DNA of 64,000 nt from Nonomuraea angiospora (GTDB lineage: Bacteria; Actinomycetota; Actinomycetes; Streptosporangiales; Streptosporangiaceae): positions 2,604,001-2,668,000 of the forward strand of contig NZ_JADBEK010000001.1 of the NCBI RefSeq assembly GCF_014873145.1, written 5' to 3'. Of this stretch, positions 50,049 to 57,244 are shown in pieces; position 1 is the stretch's first letter, and every line of letters begins with the position of its first letter. Below the pieces are notes generated by a model. That model saw only the letters and a program-made list of their open reading frames with translations. It searched no databases and had not been told where the DNA came from. A program made the position numbers and the translations under genes.

Positions 50049-50204
50049 ATGGCGACCAATGAACCGCTCCGCCTCGATCTGGACGCGCTCGACGTGATGA
50101 CGGTCGAGCTCCCCGGCGAGGATCTCGTGAAGGCCCTGGGCATGGGTCTCGGCAACACCGAAGTGGGTGCCTCGGGCATTGCCCGTACGAGCTGGCTCAT
50201 CTAA
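50049..50204 (+). CDS. Thiopeptide/pyritide-like RiPP precursor peptide
   Basis: 51 residues from an ATG at 50049 with GGGAG five bases upstream (an in-frame ATG at 50037 has no ribosome site). The leader is acidic (LDLDALDVMTVELPGEDL) and ends at residues 37-41 with TEVGA, the junction known from thiopeptide precursors of the thiomuracin/TbtA type. The predicted core is residues 42-51, SGIARTSWLI. It has Ser at core positions 1 and 7 and Thr at 6 but no Cys, so no thiazoles can form. Ser1 and Ser7 are the candidates for dehydration and [4+2] joining into a pyridine, leaving a Trp-Leu-Ile tail. The LanB-type gene starts 12 bases downstream. Family inferred from leader and neighbours. Confidence 0.8.
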   Translation: MATNEPLRLDLDALDVMTVELPGEDLVKALGMGLGNTEVGASGIARTSWLI

Positions 50205-50216
50205 GCCTTCCCGGAC

Positions 50217-52805
50217 ATGGTCTCGACCCGTCGTGGCCTGCCGGGACGTGTCGGGATCGACGCGGCTCGCCGCACGGTGGACGCGAGCGTGGTTGCCAGG
50301 GTCGCCGCGCTACCGGTGACGGCGCTCGCGGAGCTGAGGTGCACAGCCACGTGGCGGAGCGTCCAGGAGATCCTCGCGGCCCGTGGCCGGCTGGCCGTCG
50401 AGGGCCGGCGGCTCGCGGACGAACTGGAGCCGGTGATCGGAGCGGTCGGGCCGGGCCCGGCGCGCTCGGCGCTGGTGGCGTTGCGGCGGGCGCTGTACAA
50501 CGCAAGGCGGCCGGCGGGCCGTGCCTGGCCGGTGGAGATCGCTTCCGGCCTCGGTCCGCGCGTCGCGGCCTGGCTCACGGACCTCGATCGGCATGACGCG
50601 CTCGTCCGGCAACTGCCGGACCTGCTCGATCAGGAGCGCCGGGGCACCTACGAAGTGCTGCGCCGGTGGGTCGGCACCGACGCCTTCGGCTATGGCGTGC
50701 TCCAGGCGGGACCGGCGATGTCCGCCGCGCTGCGCCAGTGGCTGGCCTCGCCGCCCGGAAGCGTCCCGCCGCGCCAGGTCGCGCTCCGGCTCACCAGGTA
50801 CGTGGCCCGCGTCGTGGCGAAGACCAGCCCGCACGCGACCTTCATGATGGCGGCTCTGGGGCAGTGGAGCGACGACGGCGAGCCGGTCCGCTGGGACGGG
50901 CCATGGGCGTGGCGGAGCGCTGTCGAGCCGAACGTGCCCCTGCTGCTGCGGCTGCTCACCGACCTGGCCCGCGCCGACGGCGGGCTCGCCGCCCTCTTCG
51001 AGGTCAGGCCCAACCCGAGCCTCGAGGAGGACGACGGGCGCCTGTGGTACGTGACCGGCCAGGAGGCCGCGTACAGCGGCATCGCCGCGTCCCAACCGCT
51101 CCGGCGGCTGCTGCACCCGCCGTACGACGACCTCCGCACCCAGGCCGGCGGCGCGCTCGACCGGCTGGTCGACCTGGGAGTGCTGGAACTCCACCCCCCG
51201 GTCGCCGACCAGGCCGCCGCGCACCTCGCCGACCTGACCGATCGGCTCGGCACGCATCCGGCGGGCAAAGCGCTGGCCGCCGTACAGGAGGCGCTCGCTC
51301 GTTACCCGGAGGCGGCCCGCGTGTCCGAACGTGAGGCGCTGCAGCGGAAGGTACGGTCCGCGTTCGCCGAGCTTGCCGGAGACGATGCCGATCGCCTGCC
51401 GGACCGCAACCTTTTCCACGAGAACGCCGTGGTCACCACACCCGGCCCGCGGCTGGGCCTGGCCGCCTGGCGTCCCGTCCTGGGCGACCTGCACGCGATC
51501 GTCGACTTCGCGGCGGTCTTCGATCGTGATGGCGTCGCCCGGCTGCTCGCCGCCGACCTGTTCGCGGAGTGGTTCGGCGCCGGCGCGCAGGTGCCGTTCG
51601 GGCGGTTCCACCGAATGCTCGCACAGCGAACCCATCCGGCCGCACCCGGCACCCCGGCCGGTGAGCTGCACGCGCTCATGTACCCGTGGCAGGAGCGGCA
51701 CCCGCCCGGCCGGACGCCCGCCGTGCCCCGGCTCGACGAGCTTCGAGACGCCCGGACCGCGGCGCTGGCCGCGGTGCGCGAGCTGCTGCCCGAGACCCCG
51801 GACGCGCTTACCATCGACCCGACGGTGCTGGCCGCTCTCGCCACCGACCGCCCCGAGTTCGTCCGTCCGGTGGGGTCGCTGTCGTGCTTCGTGCAGACGA
51901 TCAGCTCGCCGGAGGGCACGCCGATGCGGCTGGTGCTCAACGGTCTTGGCCCGGGGCACGGCGCGATGCGCAGCCGCGTGCACCGCCTGCTGCGGGTCGC
52001 CGGAGTTCCTGCTGGCGAGAACCGCCTGCTCGAGACGGAAGGCGGCATGCCGGTGGAGATCACCGGGCTGTTCGGCAGCAACGTCAACCTGCGTTCCCCG
52101 GTGGCCGCCCAGGAGATCGGCTATCCGGGCGTGGTCCCGAGCGGCCCGGCCACGTTCGACCTGCGGGACCTGGCCGTCCGGCACGAGTGCGGCGCCGACG
52201 GCCTCGTTCTGGTGCACGCCGGGCACGGCACCCGGCTCCGGCCGGTGTACACCGGGATGGTCGCGCCCATGCTGCTGCCGCGTACGGCCCGCCTCTTGCT
52301 CCAGCTCTTCGGCGACATGCCCAGCCCGGTGATGGAGCTGGCGTCGGTCTTCTCCCGTCCGCCGGAGTCGGTGCCGGCCCGTGTCGAGCGTACGGCCCGG
52401 GTGTCGGTCGGGCGGGTCACCGTAGCCCGTGCCGCCTGGTATGTCCCGGTGCGCGAAATCCCGCGCCGGGGCAAGAACTCCGCTGCAGCGCACCTGCTCG
52501 CGCTCGCGGCCTGGTTCGCCGAGCACTCCCTGCCGGAACGTTGTTTCGTCTCCTCGGGCGATCCCGGCGCGCCGGTCCGCGAAAGGCTGCACATGATGCG
52601 GCTCGCCAAACCGACCTATCTCGATCTGGCCGACCCAGCGCTGGTCACGCTGTTCGACCGAGGGCTGGACGCGAGCGGATCGGTGGTCGTCTTTCGTGAG
52701 CTGCTCCCGGACTTCGAGGCGGCGCTCGGCCTGGAAGGAGACGGCGGCCCCCCTGACCGCCGCCGCCATGTGACCGAGTACGTGGTCGAGGTAGGCCATG
52801 CCTGA
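50217..52805 (+). CDS. LanB-type glutamyl-tRNA-dependent dehydratase, glutamylation subunit
   Basis: 862 residues, matching the split LanB proteins of thiopeptide clusters (TbtB type) rather than about 1000 for full lantibiotic LanB. Recognisable family segments: TRYVARVVAKTSPHATFMMA in the N-terminal half, SVEPNVPLL-like AVEPNVPLLLR, VGSLSCFVQTISSP, GLFGSNVNLRSP, LRPVYTGMVAPMLLP, and near the end LALAAWFAEHSLPERCFV followed by KPTYLDLADP. In this family Ser/Thr of the precursor are esterified with glutamate from Glu-tRNA. The elimination half is missing and is supplied by a downstream gene. It overlaps the next gene by eight bases. Confidence 0.88.
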   Translation: MVSTRRGLPGRVGIDAARRTVDASVVARVAALPVTALAELRCTATWRSVQEILAARGRLAVEGRRLADELEPVIGAVGPGPARSALVALRRALYNARRPAGRAWPVEIASGLGPRVAAWLTDLDRHDALVRQLPDLLDQERRGTYEVLRRWVGTDAFGYGVLQAGPAMSAALRQWLASPPGSVPPRQVALRLTRYVARVVAKTSPHATFMMAALGQWSDDGEPVRWDGPWAWRSAVEPNVPLLLRLLTDLARADGGLAALFEVRPNPSLEEDDGRLWYVTGQEAAYSGIAASQPLRRLLHPPYDDLRTQAGGALDRLVDLGVLELHPPVADQAAAHLADLTDRLGTHPAGKALAAVQEALARYPEAARVSEREALQRKVRSAFAELAGDDADRLPDRNLFHENAVVTTPGPRLGLAAWRPVLGDLHAIVDFAAVFDRDGVARLLAADLFAEWFGAGAQVPFGRFHRMLAQRTHPAAPGTPAGELHALMYPWQERHPPGRTPAVPRLDELRDARTAALAAVRELLPETPDALTIDPTVLAALATDRPEFVRPVGSLSCFVQTISSPEGTPMRLVLNGLGPGHGAMRSRVHRLLRVAGVPAGENRLLETEGGMPVEITGLFGSNVNLRSPVAAQEIGYPGVVPSGPATFDLRDLAVRHECGADGLVLVHAGHGTRLRPVYTGMVAPMLLPRTARLLLQLFGDMPSPVMELASVFSRPPESVPARVERTARVSVGRVTVARAAWYVPVREIPRRGKNSAAAHLLALAAWFAEHSLPERCFVSSGDPGAPVRERLHMMRLAKPTYLDLADPALVTLFDRGLDASGSVVVFRELLPDFEAALGLEGDGGPPDRRRHVTEYVVEVGHA

Positions 52806-53859
52806 CCGCTGGATCTCGCTGCACGCCTTCCATCAGGCCGGCACCGACCTGCTGCTCGGCACGGCCGTCGACGGCCTGGTGCGGGAGCTGGACGGACGGC
52901 TCGACCGGTTCTTCTTCCTGCGGTACTGGGAGGGCGGCCCGCATCTGCGACTCCGCCTTCTGCCGCGCGTCCCCGACGACGCGGTGATGATCGAGAAACG
53001 CGCCACAGCCGTGCTGGAAGAGCACCTCGCGGCGTATCCGACGACGGTCACGTGGGACCGCGAGCGCTACGCGCTGCTCGCCCAGGAGTTCGCCCGGCAG
53101 GAGGGCCTGGTCGCCTACGACCGCCGGCTGCGGCCCGACGACCACGTGGAGGCCATCGCCTACCGGCCCGAGTACGCGACGTTCGGCGGGCCGCAGGCGG
53201 TCGCCGCCGTCGAGCGGCACTTCACCGACTCCAGCTGGATCGCGCTGGCGATCCTGCGCGGCGAGCACGACCGCCGGCGGCGGCTGGGCCACGCCCTCGC
53301 CGCGATGATGCTCGCCCTCGTGGCCTGGGAACCCGACCCCCGCCGCCTGGGCCCCCTGCTGGCCAGGGAACGTGACCGCTGGGATCCGGCACCGGCCCGC
53401 GCCCGGCAGGTGGAGATCTTCACGAAACAGCGCGAAGCCCTCACCGCACAGGCCGAACGGTGCCGGCTCATCGCCGGCCGCACCGTCTCGTCCGAGAGCC
53501 ACGCCCCTGCTCCATCCGCCGACGGGCCGCCCCCGGGCGGTGTCCTCGACGCGCGCGACGCTCACGACTCGCTCGGCGCATGGTGGCGCTCGATCGACAC
53601 CCTGCACCGGCGCCTTGTCGCGCTCCAGCGGGCCGGAGGCTTCCATCCGGCCCGCAGGGAGGGGGCATCGCGCCCCTCTGGCCTCGCCGGCGTCAGCACC
53701 TCGGTGGATGCGGAACGCCACGACGTCCTGATCGTGCTGAACCGGTGCGTCCACCTGTTCTGCAACCGGCTCGGCCTGTCGATCGTCGAAGAAGCGCACC
53801 TGCGCTACCTGACCGCCGTCACCCTGGACGGGCCGGCGCAGAAAGAGGGAACCTCGTGA
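52798..53859 (+). CDS. SpaB_C/thiopeptide-type biosynthesis protein (elimination or cycloaddition), first copy
   Basis: 353 residues from an ATG at 52798 with GAGGT upstream. It begins RWISLHAFHQAGTDLLLG and continues RFFFLRYWEGGPHLRLRLLP, the standard start of the lantibiotic-dehydratase C-terminal (SpaB_C) domain. The C-terminus has NRCVHLFCNRLGLSIVEEAH. A Pro/Ala-rich insert of about 30 residues lies near 228-255. In thiopeptide clusters one such protein removes glutamate to form dehydroalanine (TbtC role) and a second performs the [4+2] pyridine closure (TbtD role). By gene order this one would be the eliminase, but I cannot prove that from sequence. Confidence 0.82.
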   Translation: MPDRWISLHAFHQAGTDLLLGTAVDGLVRELDGRLDRFFFLRYWEGGPHLRLRLLPRVPDDAVMIEKRATAVLEEHLAAYPTTVTWDRERYALLAQEFARQEGLVAYDRRLRPDDHVEAIAYRPEYATFGGPQAVAAVERHFTDSSWIALAILRGEHDRRRRLGHALAAMMLALVAWEPDPRRLGPLLARERDRWDPAPARARQVEIFTKQREALTAQAERCRLIAGRTVSSESHAPAPSADGPPPGGVLDARDAHDSLGAWWRSIDTLHRRLVALQRAGGFHPARREGASRPSGLAGVSTSVDAERHDVLIVLNRCVHLFCNRLGLSIVEEAHLRYLTAVTLDGPAQKEGTS

Positions 53860-54932
53860 GCGACCTCCCCTGGCACAGCATCCAGATCCGCTACTACGAC
53901 CAAGACAAGGACGGACTGATCCTGGACTGCGTCCGCCCGCTGCTCGAGCACCTGGACGGCCTCTTGCAGCAGCCGTACCTCGTCCGCCACTGGCGCCAGG
54001 GACCGCACCTGCGGCTCAACTTCCGCGCGACCCTGCGGGACTGGGAACGCGAGATCCTCCCCGTCGCGACCGAAACGATCAGCAGATATCTGCGCGAGCA
54101 CCCGTCCACCACCCGCCTCGACGAGCACGAGCAACTCGCCGCCCACCGCCTGCTGGTCGTACTCGAGCACGAGACCGGCCCGCTGCAGCCCTGGTACCCG
54201 GACAACTCCCTGCAGACCGAGCCGTACGACGACCGGCTGCGGGTCTTCGGCGGCCAGCCGCTGGCGAACCTGATCGACGCGGCCGCCGCGGAGAGCACCA
54301 GGCTCGCCTTCGGCACGCTGGACAAGATCCGCCGGGGCGAGCTCGCGCTGTTCGCGGTCGCCATCGACCTCATGATCGCCCTGGCGCACGTGAGCGTCCC
54401 ACCGATCGGCCGCGGCTACATGTCCTACCGCTCGCACGCCGCAGCGGCCGCCTCGTCCTGCGAGGACCGGGACGCGGTCACGGCCGCGTTCGAAGCCAGG
54501 TATCGCAAGAACGCCAGGGAAATGCGCGCGACGGTGGTCGACCTGGTCGCGTCGATCGACGCGGGCGACCCGGCGCCGCACGTACGCGACTGGATCGCCT
54601 TCACCCACCGCCAGAAGGAGATCGCTCTCCCGCTGCTGGCCCGCAAGGAGATCGACCTGGACCTCCCCGACCAGCCGGTGGTCGACCGCCGCCACCCGGT
54701 CGACTATTTCGACGTGCTCATGTCTACCGACCGGTACCGCACCGAGATCCTCGAATCGGACTGGTTCCTCGCCCACCGCCTCGTGGCCAACATGCTCTAC
54801 GCGCACCTGGCCAGGCTCGGCATCACCCCGATCCAGCGGTACCTGTTCTGCTATCTGATCGCCTCCGCGGTGGAGGAGGAGTATGGCATCTCCTCTCTGG
54901 AGAAGGCCCGCGATTACCTGCTCAGCGGCTGA
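53856..54932 (+). CDS. SpaB_C/thiopeptide-type biosynthesis protein, second copy (candidate pyridine synthase)
   Basis: 358 residues from a GTG at 53856 that overlaps the preceding stop (GTGA). It starts PWHSIQIRYYDQDKDGLILD and continues YLVRHWRQGPHLRLNF, the same fold as the first copy but clearly diverged from it. Later segments include IGRGYMSYRSHAAAA, DWIAFTHRQKEIALPLL and MLYAHLARLGITPIQRYLFC. Its position matches tbtD, the [4+2] cycloaddition enzyme that joins two dehydroalanines and expels the leader. The pyridine-synthase role is inference from order and from the need for a second activity. Last gene of the operon. Confidence 0.8.
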   Translation: MSDLPWHSIQIRYYDQDKDGLILDCVRPLLEHLDGLLQQPYLVRHWRQGPHLRLNFRATLRDWEREILPVATETISRYLREHPSTTRLDEHEQLAAHRLLVVLEHETGPLQPWYPDNSLQTEPYDDRLRVFGGQPLANLIDAAAAESTRLAFGTLDKIRRGELALFAVAIDLMIALAHVSVPPIGRGYMSYRSHAAAAASSCEDRDAVTAAFEARYRKNAREMRATVVDLVASIDAGDPAPHVRDWIAFTHRQKEIALPLLARKEIDLDLPDQPVVDRRHPVDYFDVLMSTDRYRTEILESDWFLAHRLVANMLYAHLARLGITPIQRYLFCYLIASAVEEEYGISSLEKARDYLLSG

Positions 54933-55075
54933 GTCGCCTTCGGCGCATCCGAACGGAAGGTCACGGTAAGCCGCTCAACTCTGCGCCGTTAACGGGACTT
55001 TCGTTCCGATGCTCGTCATGCCCCTAGCCCTGTCGCTCAGGGGTACTTTCTTCCCTCGTCGTCCAGGAGGACGGC

Positions 55076-55104
55076 CTCACCGATTCGCGGCCGCGGTCGG
55101 TGAG
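55076..55104. terminator. Stem-loop after the RiPP operon
   Basis: CTCACCGA pairs perfectly with TCGGTGAG around a 13-base loop that itself contains the palindrome CGCGGCCGCG. CTTCTTTC follows on the plus strand. It is 144 bases after the last RiPP gene. Confidence 0.5.
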
Positions 55105-55130
55105 CTTCTTTCACCACTTCGGCTCGGCAA

Positions 55131-55247
55131 CGAGGGTGTTTGTCCAGTTCAGAAGACAGGCACTGCTAGGGACGTCTATGGTCCCGGCTCGTGATCGAAA
55201 GGGACGATTCCGAACGGGATCTCGCAACGTTGCTCGTGCCGCGGGTG
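55131..55247 (+). repeat. Inverted-repeat arm B bracketing the RiPP cassette
   Basis: Reverse-complement partner of 48794-48910 (about 109 of 117 positions identical). Similarity resumes at 55347-55412 after a 99-base segment missing from arm A. Confidence 0.8.
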
Positions 55248-55412
55248 GGTGCGTTCGTCGAGACGGGCGATGTGTGGGAGCCCTACCGACTGGCTGATCC
55301 GGCTGGGGAGGTAGTTGGGCCGGTCGCGGTGTACCTGAGCGATCTACAGGCAATTGGACGGCCGACGACGACGCAGCGTTCGTACGGGATGGACCTGCTG
55401 CGCTGGTTCAGG
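55191..55412 (+). pseudogene. N-terminal fragment of a tyrosine-type integrase (copy B)
   Basis: From a GTG at 55191: SERDLATLLVPRVGAFVETG, PYRLADPAGEVVGPVAVYLS, then TQRSYGMDLLRWFR. This is the start of an actinobacterial phage-type integrase (SAM-like domain), better preserved than copy A because it keeps the 33-codon segment. Homology ends abruptly near 55412, where unrelated sequence reads on to a stop at 55559. No catalytic Arg/Tyr domain remains. Confidence 0.65.
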
Positions 55413-55468
55413 TTGTCAAGCTGGGCTCGCCCACGTCGCCGCCGCGGTAGTTGTGCGACGATCCCAAG

Positions 55469-55954
55469 ATGCTGCGCAGCCTTGAGATCAAAGCCACCCT
55501 GTCTGAGCTTGAGGACGCCCATCGTGACCACGTGTTCTGGGAGCCCACGATTGAACTGAGCTTGGATTGCTTCATCTGTGAGCGGGTGGGCCGGACGACC
55601 GCGTTGAAGTTGGGGGACGAGCGGGCCGTCTGCATCAGCAGGAGGGACTACAAGCACTTTGCCGCGGCGCGGATCTCGGCGTTCGACGTGACAAGCCAGG
55701 ACGCTCTGTTGGTTTTGAGGGCCGTGATCGACTTCTGGTGGGTGCCGTTCCAGGATGCCAAGCGGGGTGGGAATGCGACGCCCCTGAGCAGGTGGGTCCG
55801 GCTGCAGTACGGCTGTTACTGCCCCCACCAGGAGGCCTCGGGCAAGGGATCGATTCAGACGAACGTACGTCGTCCTTGGAGTCCACGGTGCGGCGAATGC
55901 AAGAAGGAGATCGCGGTTGATGCCGAGGTTCCCTCGATCCGGCTCTTGGTCTGA
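55469..55954 (+). CDS. Hypothetical protein with cysteine-rich C-terminus
   Basis: 161 residues from an ATG at 55469 (a TTG at 55451 would add six). The first half is acidic (LEIKATLSELEDAHRDHVFW, CFICERVGR). The C-terminal third has two cysteine groups, GCYCPHQ and RCGECKKEI, about 30 residues apart, a spacing compatible with a zinc ribbon. I recognise no family. It sits just outside the inverted repeat, with no partner gene. No clear ribosome site, so it may not be expressed. Confidence 0.45.
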   Translation: MLRSLEIKATLSELEDAHRDHVFWEPTIELSLDCFICERVGRTTALKLGDERAVCISRRDYKHFAAARISAFDVTSQDALLVLRAVIDFWWVPFQDAKRGGNATPLSRWVRLQYGCYCPHQEASGKGSIQTNVRRPWSPRCGECKKEIAVDAEVPSIRLLV

Positions 55955-56318
55955 GTCCCAGATCGGATGGTACGCGGGCATGATGACCGCGACCCGGTGA
56001 GGGCATGTCCAGATCCGCCTGTGGCTCGCCGGGCAGGGCATCAATGCGATGCTCAGGGTTGATGCGGAGAGGCTGGCGGAGGGTCGGCATTCCTGGACTT
56101 TCGCGGCGAGCGGCGGCCCGCTGGAGGCGGGCATGCGTGCCGACGGCGCCAGCGCCGCGCTGTGTCTGTCGACGGCAGTCGCCCGGCTGCGCGAGCTCGG
56201 CGGACATGGGATGACGCGTTGCGGGGGGCCGCGTAGGTGCGGGTGAACTCGGCGGGCGGAACCCTCACCGCAGCCAGTCGAGCGACTGTACTTCGGCCCC
56301 GTTCACGCCGGGGAGGTG
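55955..56318. other. Intergenic region, at most a decayed gene
   Basis: A 65-codon plus-strand frame from 56049 (LRVDAERLAEGRHSWTFAAS) has the helical look of small WXG100-like proteins but no WxG motif and a broken C-terminus. Nothing else is supported. Confidence 0.3.
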
Positions 56319-56771
56319 TCAAACGCCGACGGTGCGCCCCGCGCAGAACATGGTCTTGCCCTTCTTCACGAACGTGGAATCAACGACGAGATAGAGCTTC
56401 CTCTTGGCCGGGACCTTGACGTCGACGACGATGTCGTAGGAGACGTCGTTGGAGGCGTGCTTCTCATGCAGCGTCTCTCCGAAGACCTTCCCGTCCTTGC
56501 CGCGCCGTTCGACCATCAGGCGAAGGTGTGCGGTCTTCAGGCGGATCGGCGCCTCGGAGCTCCATCGGTAGATGATGTCGGAGACGCGGTGGTACCCGCC
56601 GGACGTCCTGTACTTCATCTCGAAGTCCGCCTTCTGGCCATCACTCATCGTGCAACTTGCCTTGACGTCATGCCCCGGAACAGCGGTGGCGTGCACGGCG
56701 GAGGCCAGCAGGACGAGTGACAGGCCGGCCCCGCCGAGCATTGCCGCGGCCTTCCCGACGATGTGCGTCAT
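56319..56771 (-). CDS. Small secreted protein of unknown function
   Basis: 150 residues from an ATG at 56771 behind GAAGGGA. Signal peptide (GKAAAMLGGAGLSLVLLASA, cleavage after about VHA-TA) and a mature beta-rich domain of about 120 residues with two Cys (KASCTMSDG, MFCAGRTVG) that could form one disulfide. Charged repeats of Lys/Asp, no catalytic motif. It lies 473 bases downstream of the RHS gene on the same strand, with an IS fragment between. I do not recognise the family. Confidence 0.65.
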   Translation of the reverse strand: MTHIVGKAAAMLGGAGLSLVLLASAVHATAVPGHDVKASCTMSDGQKADFEMKYRTSGGYHRVSDIIYRWSSEAPIRLKTAHLRLMVERRGKDGKVFGETLHEKHASNDVSYDIVVDVKVPAKRKLYLVVDSTFVKKGKTMFCAGRTVGV

Positions 56772-56826
56772 TTCGCAATCCCCTTCACGTGGCTCGTGTC
56801 TGTGATCAAGATTGGCGGGGGGTTTG

Positions 56827-56845
56827 TTGAGGATGGGTTGAGGAT
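56827..56845. repeat. Tandem direct repeat with 11-base period
   Basis: TTGAGGAT occurs at 56827-56834 and 56838-56845, one helical turn apart, 56-74 bases upstream of the secreted-protein gene. Heptamers at 11-base spacing are typical of SARP or PhoP-type activator sites. Confidence 0.3.
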
Positions 56846-56950
56846 CTGTTGGAGCGGGCTGAGGTGGTCGGAGTGGACATGGATCCCCTGCTCCTGGGGT
56901 TGGCCGGAGCGGGTCATCCGGGCCGTTGCGGACGCCGGTGAGCACCGTGT

Positions 56951-57103
56951 GAATACCGACACCAGATTCCTGACGGCCCGCGCGACCCAGCTCGCGGTCG
57001 GATGCGCGGTGGTGCCGAGTACGCGGTCGCGTCTGGCGCCGTGCTCGATGACGGCCAGGATGCGCTGACGCCGTCCATCAAGGGTGGCGGTCTCAATGAC
57101 GTC
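56951..57103 (-). pseudogene. Fragment of a DDE integrase-core transposase
   Basis: About 51 codons reading DVIETATLDGRRQRILAVIE, RRDRVLGTTAHPTASWVARAVRNL, the stretch around the first catalytic residues of IS3/IS481-like integrase-core transposases (family: FVIELATRRVHILGVTAHPT). No start, no remaining catalytic domain. Marks the left edge of the RHS locus. Confidence 0.6.
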
Positions 57104-57244
57104 GCACGTCCGCCGCGTTGCCGGGCGCACCCATCCATCTGGTGAGGCTGACCCACCATGCCCGCGCCCGGGGATCCGGGAACATCACCGGCGCGGGGCC
57201 GCGAAGGCCCCGCGCCGGTCATCGATCAGCTGACGACGGCAGGA

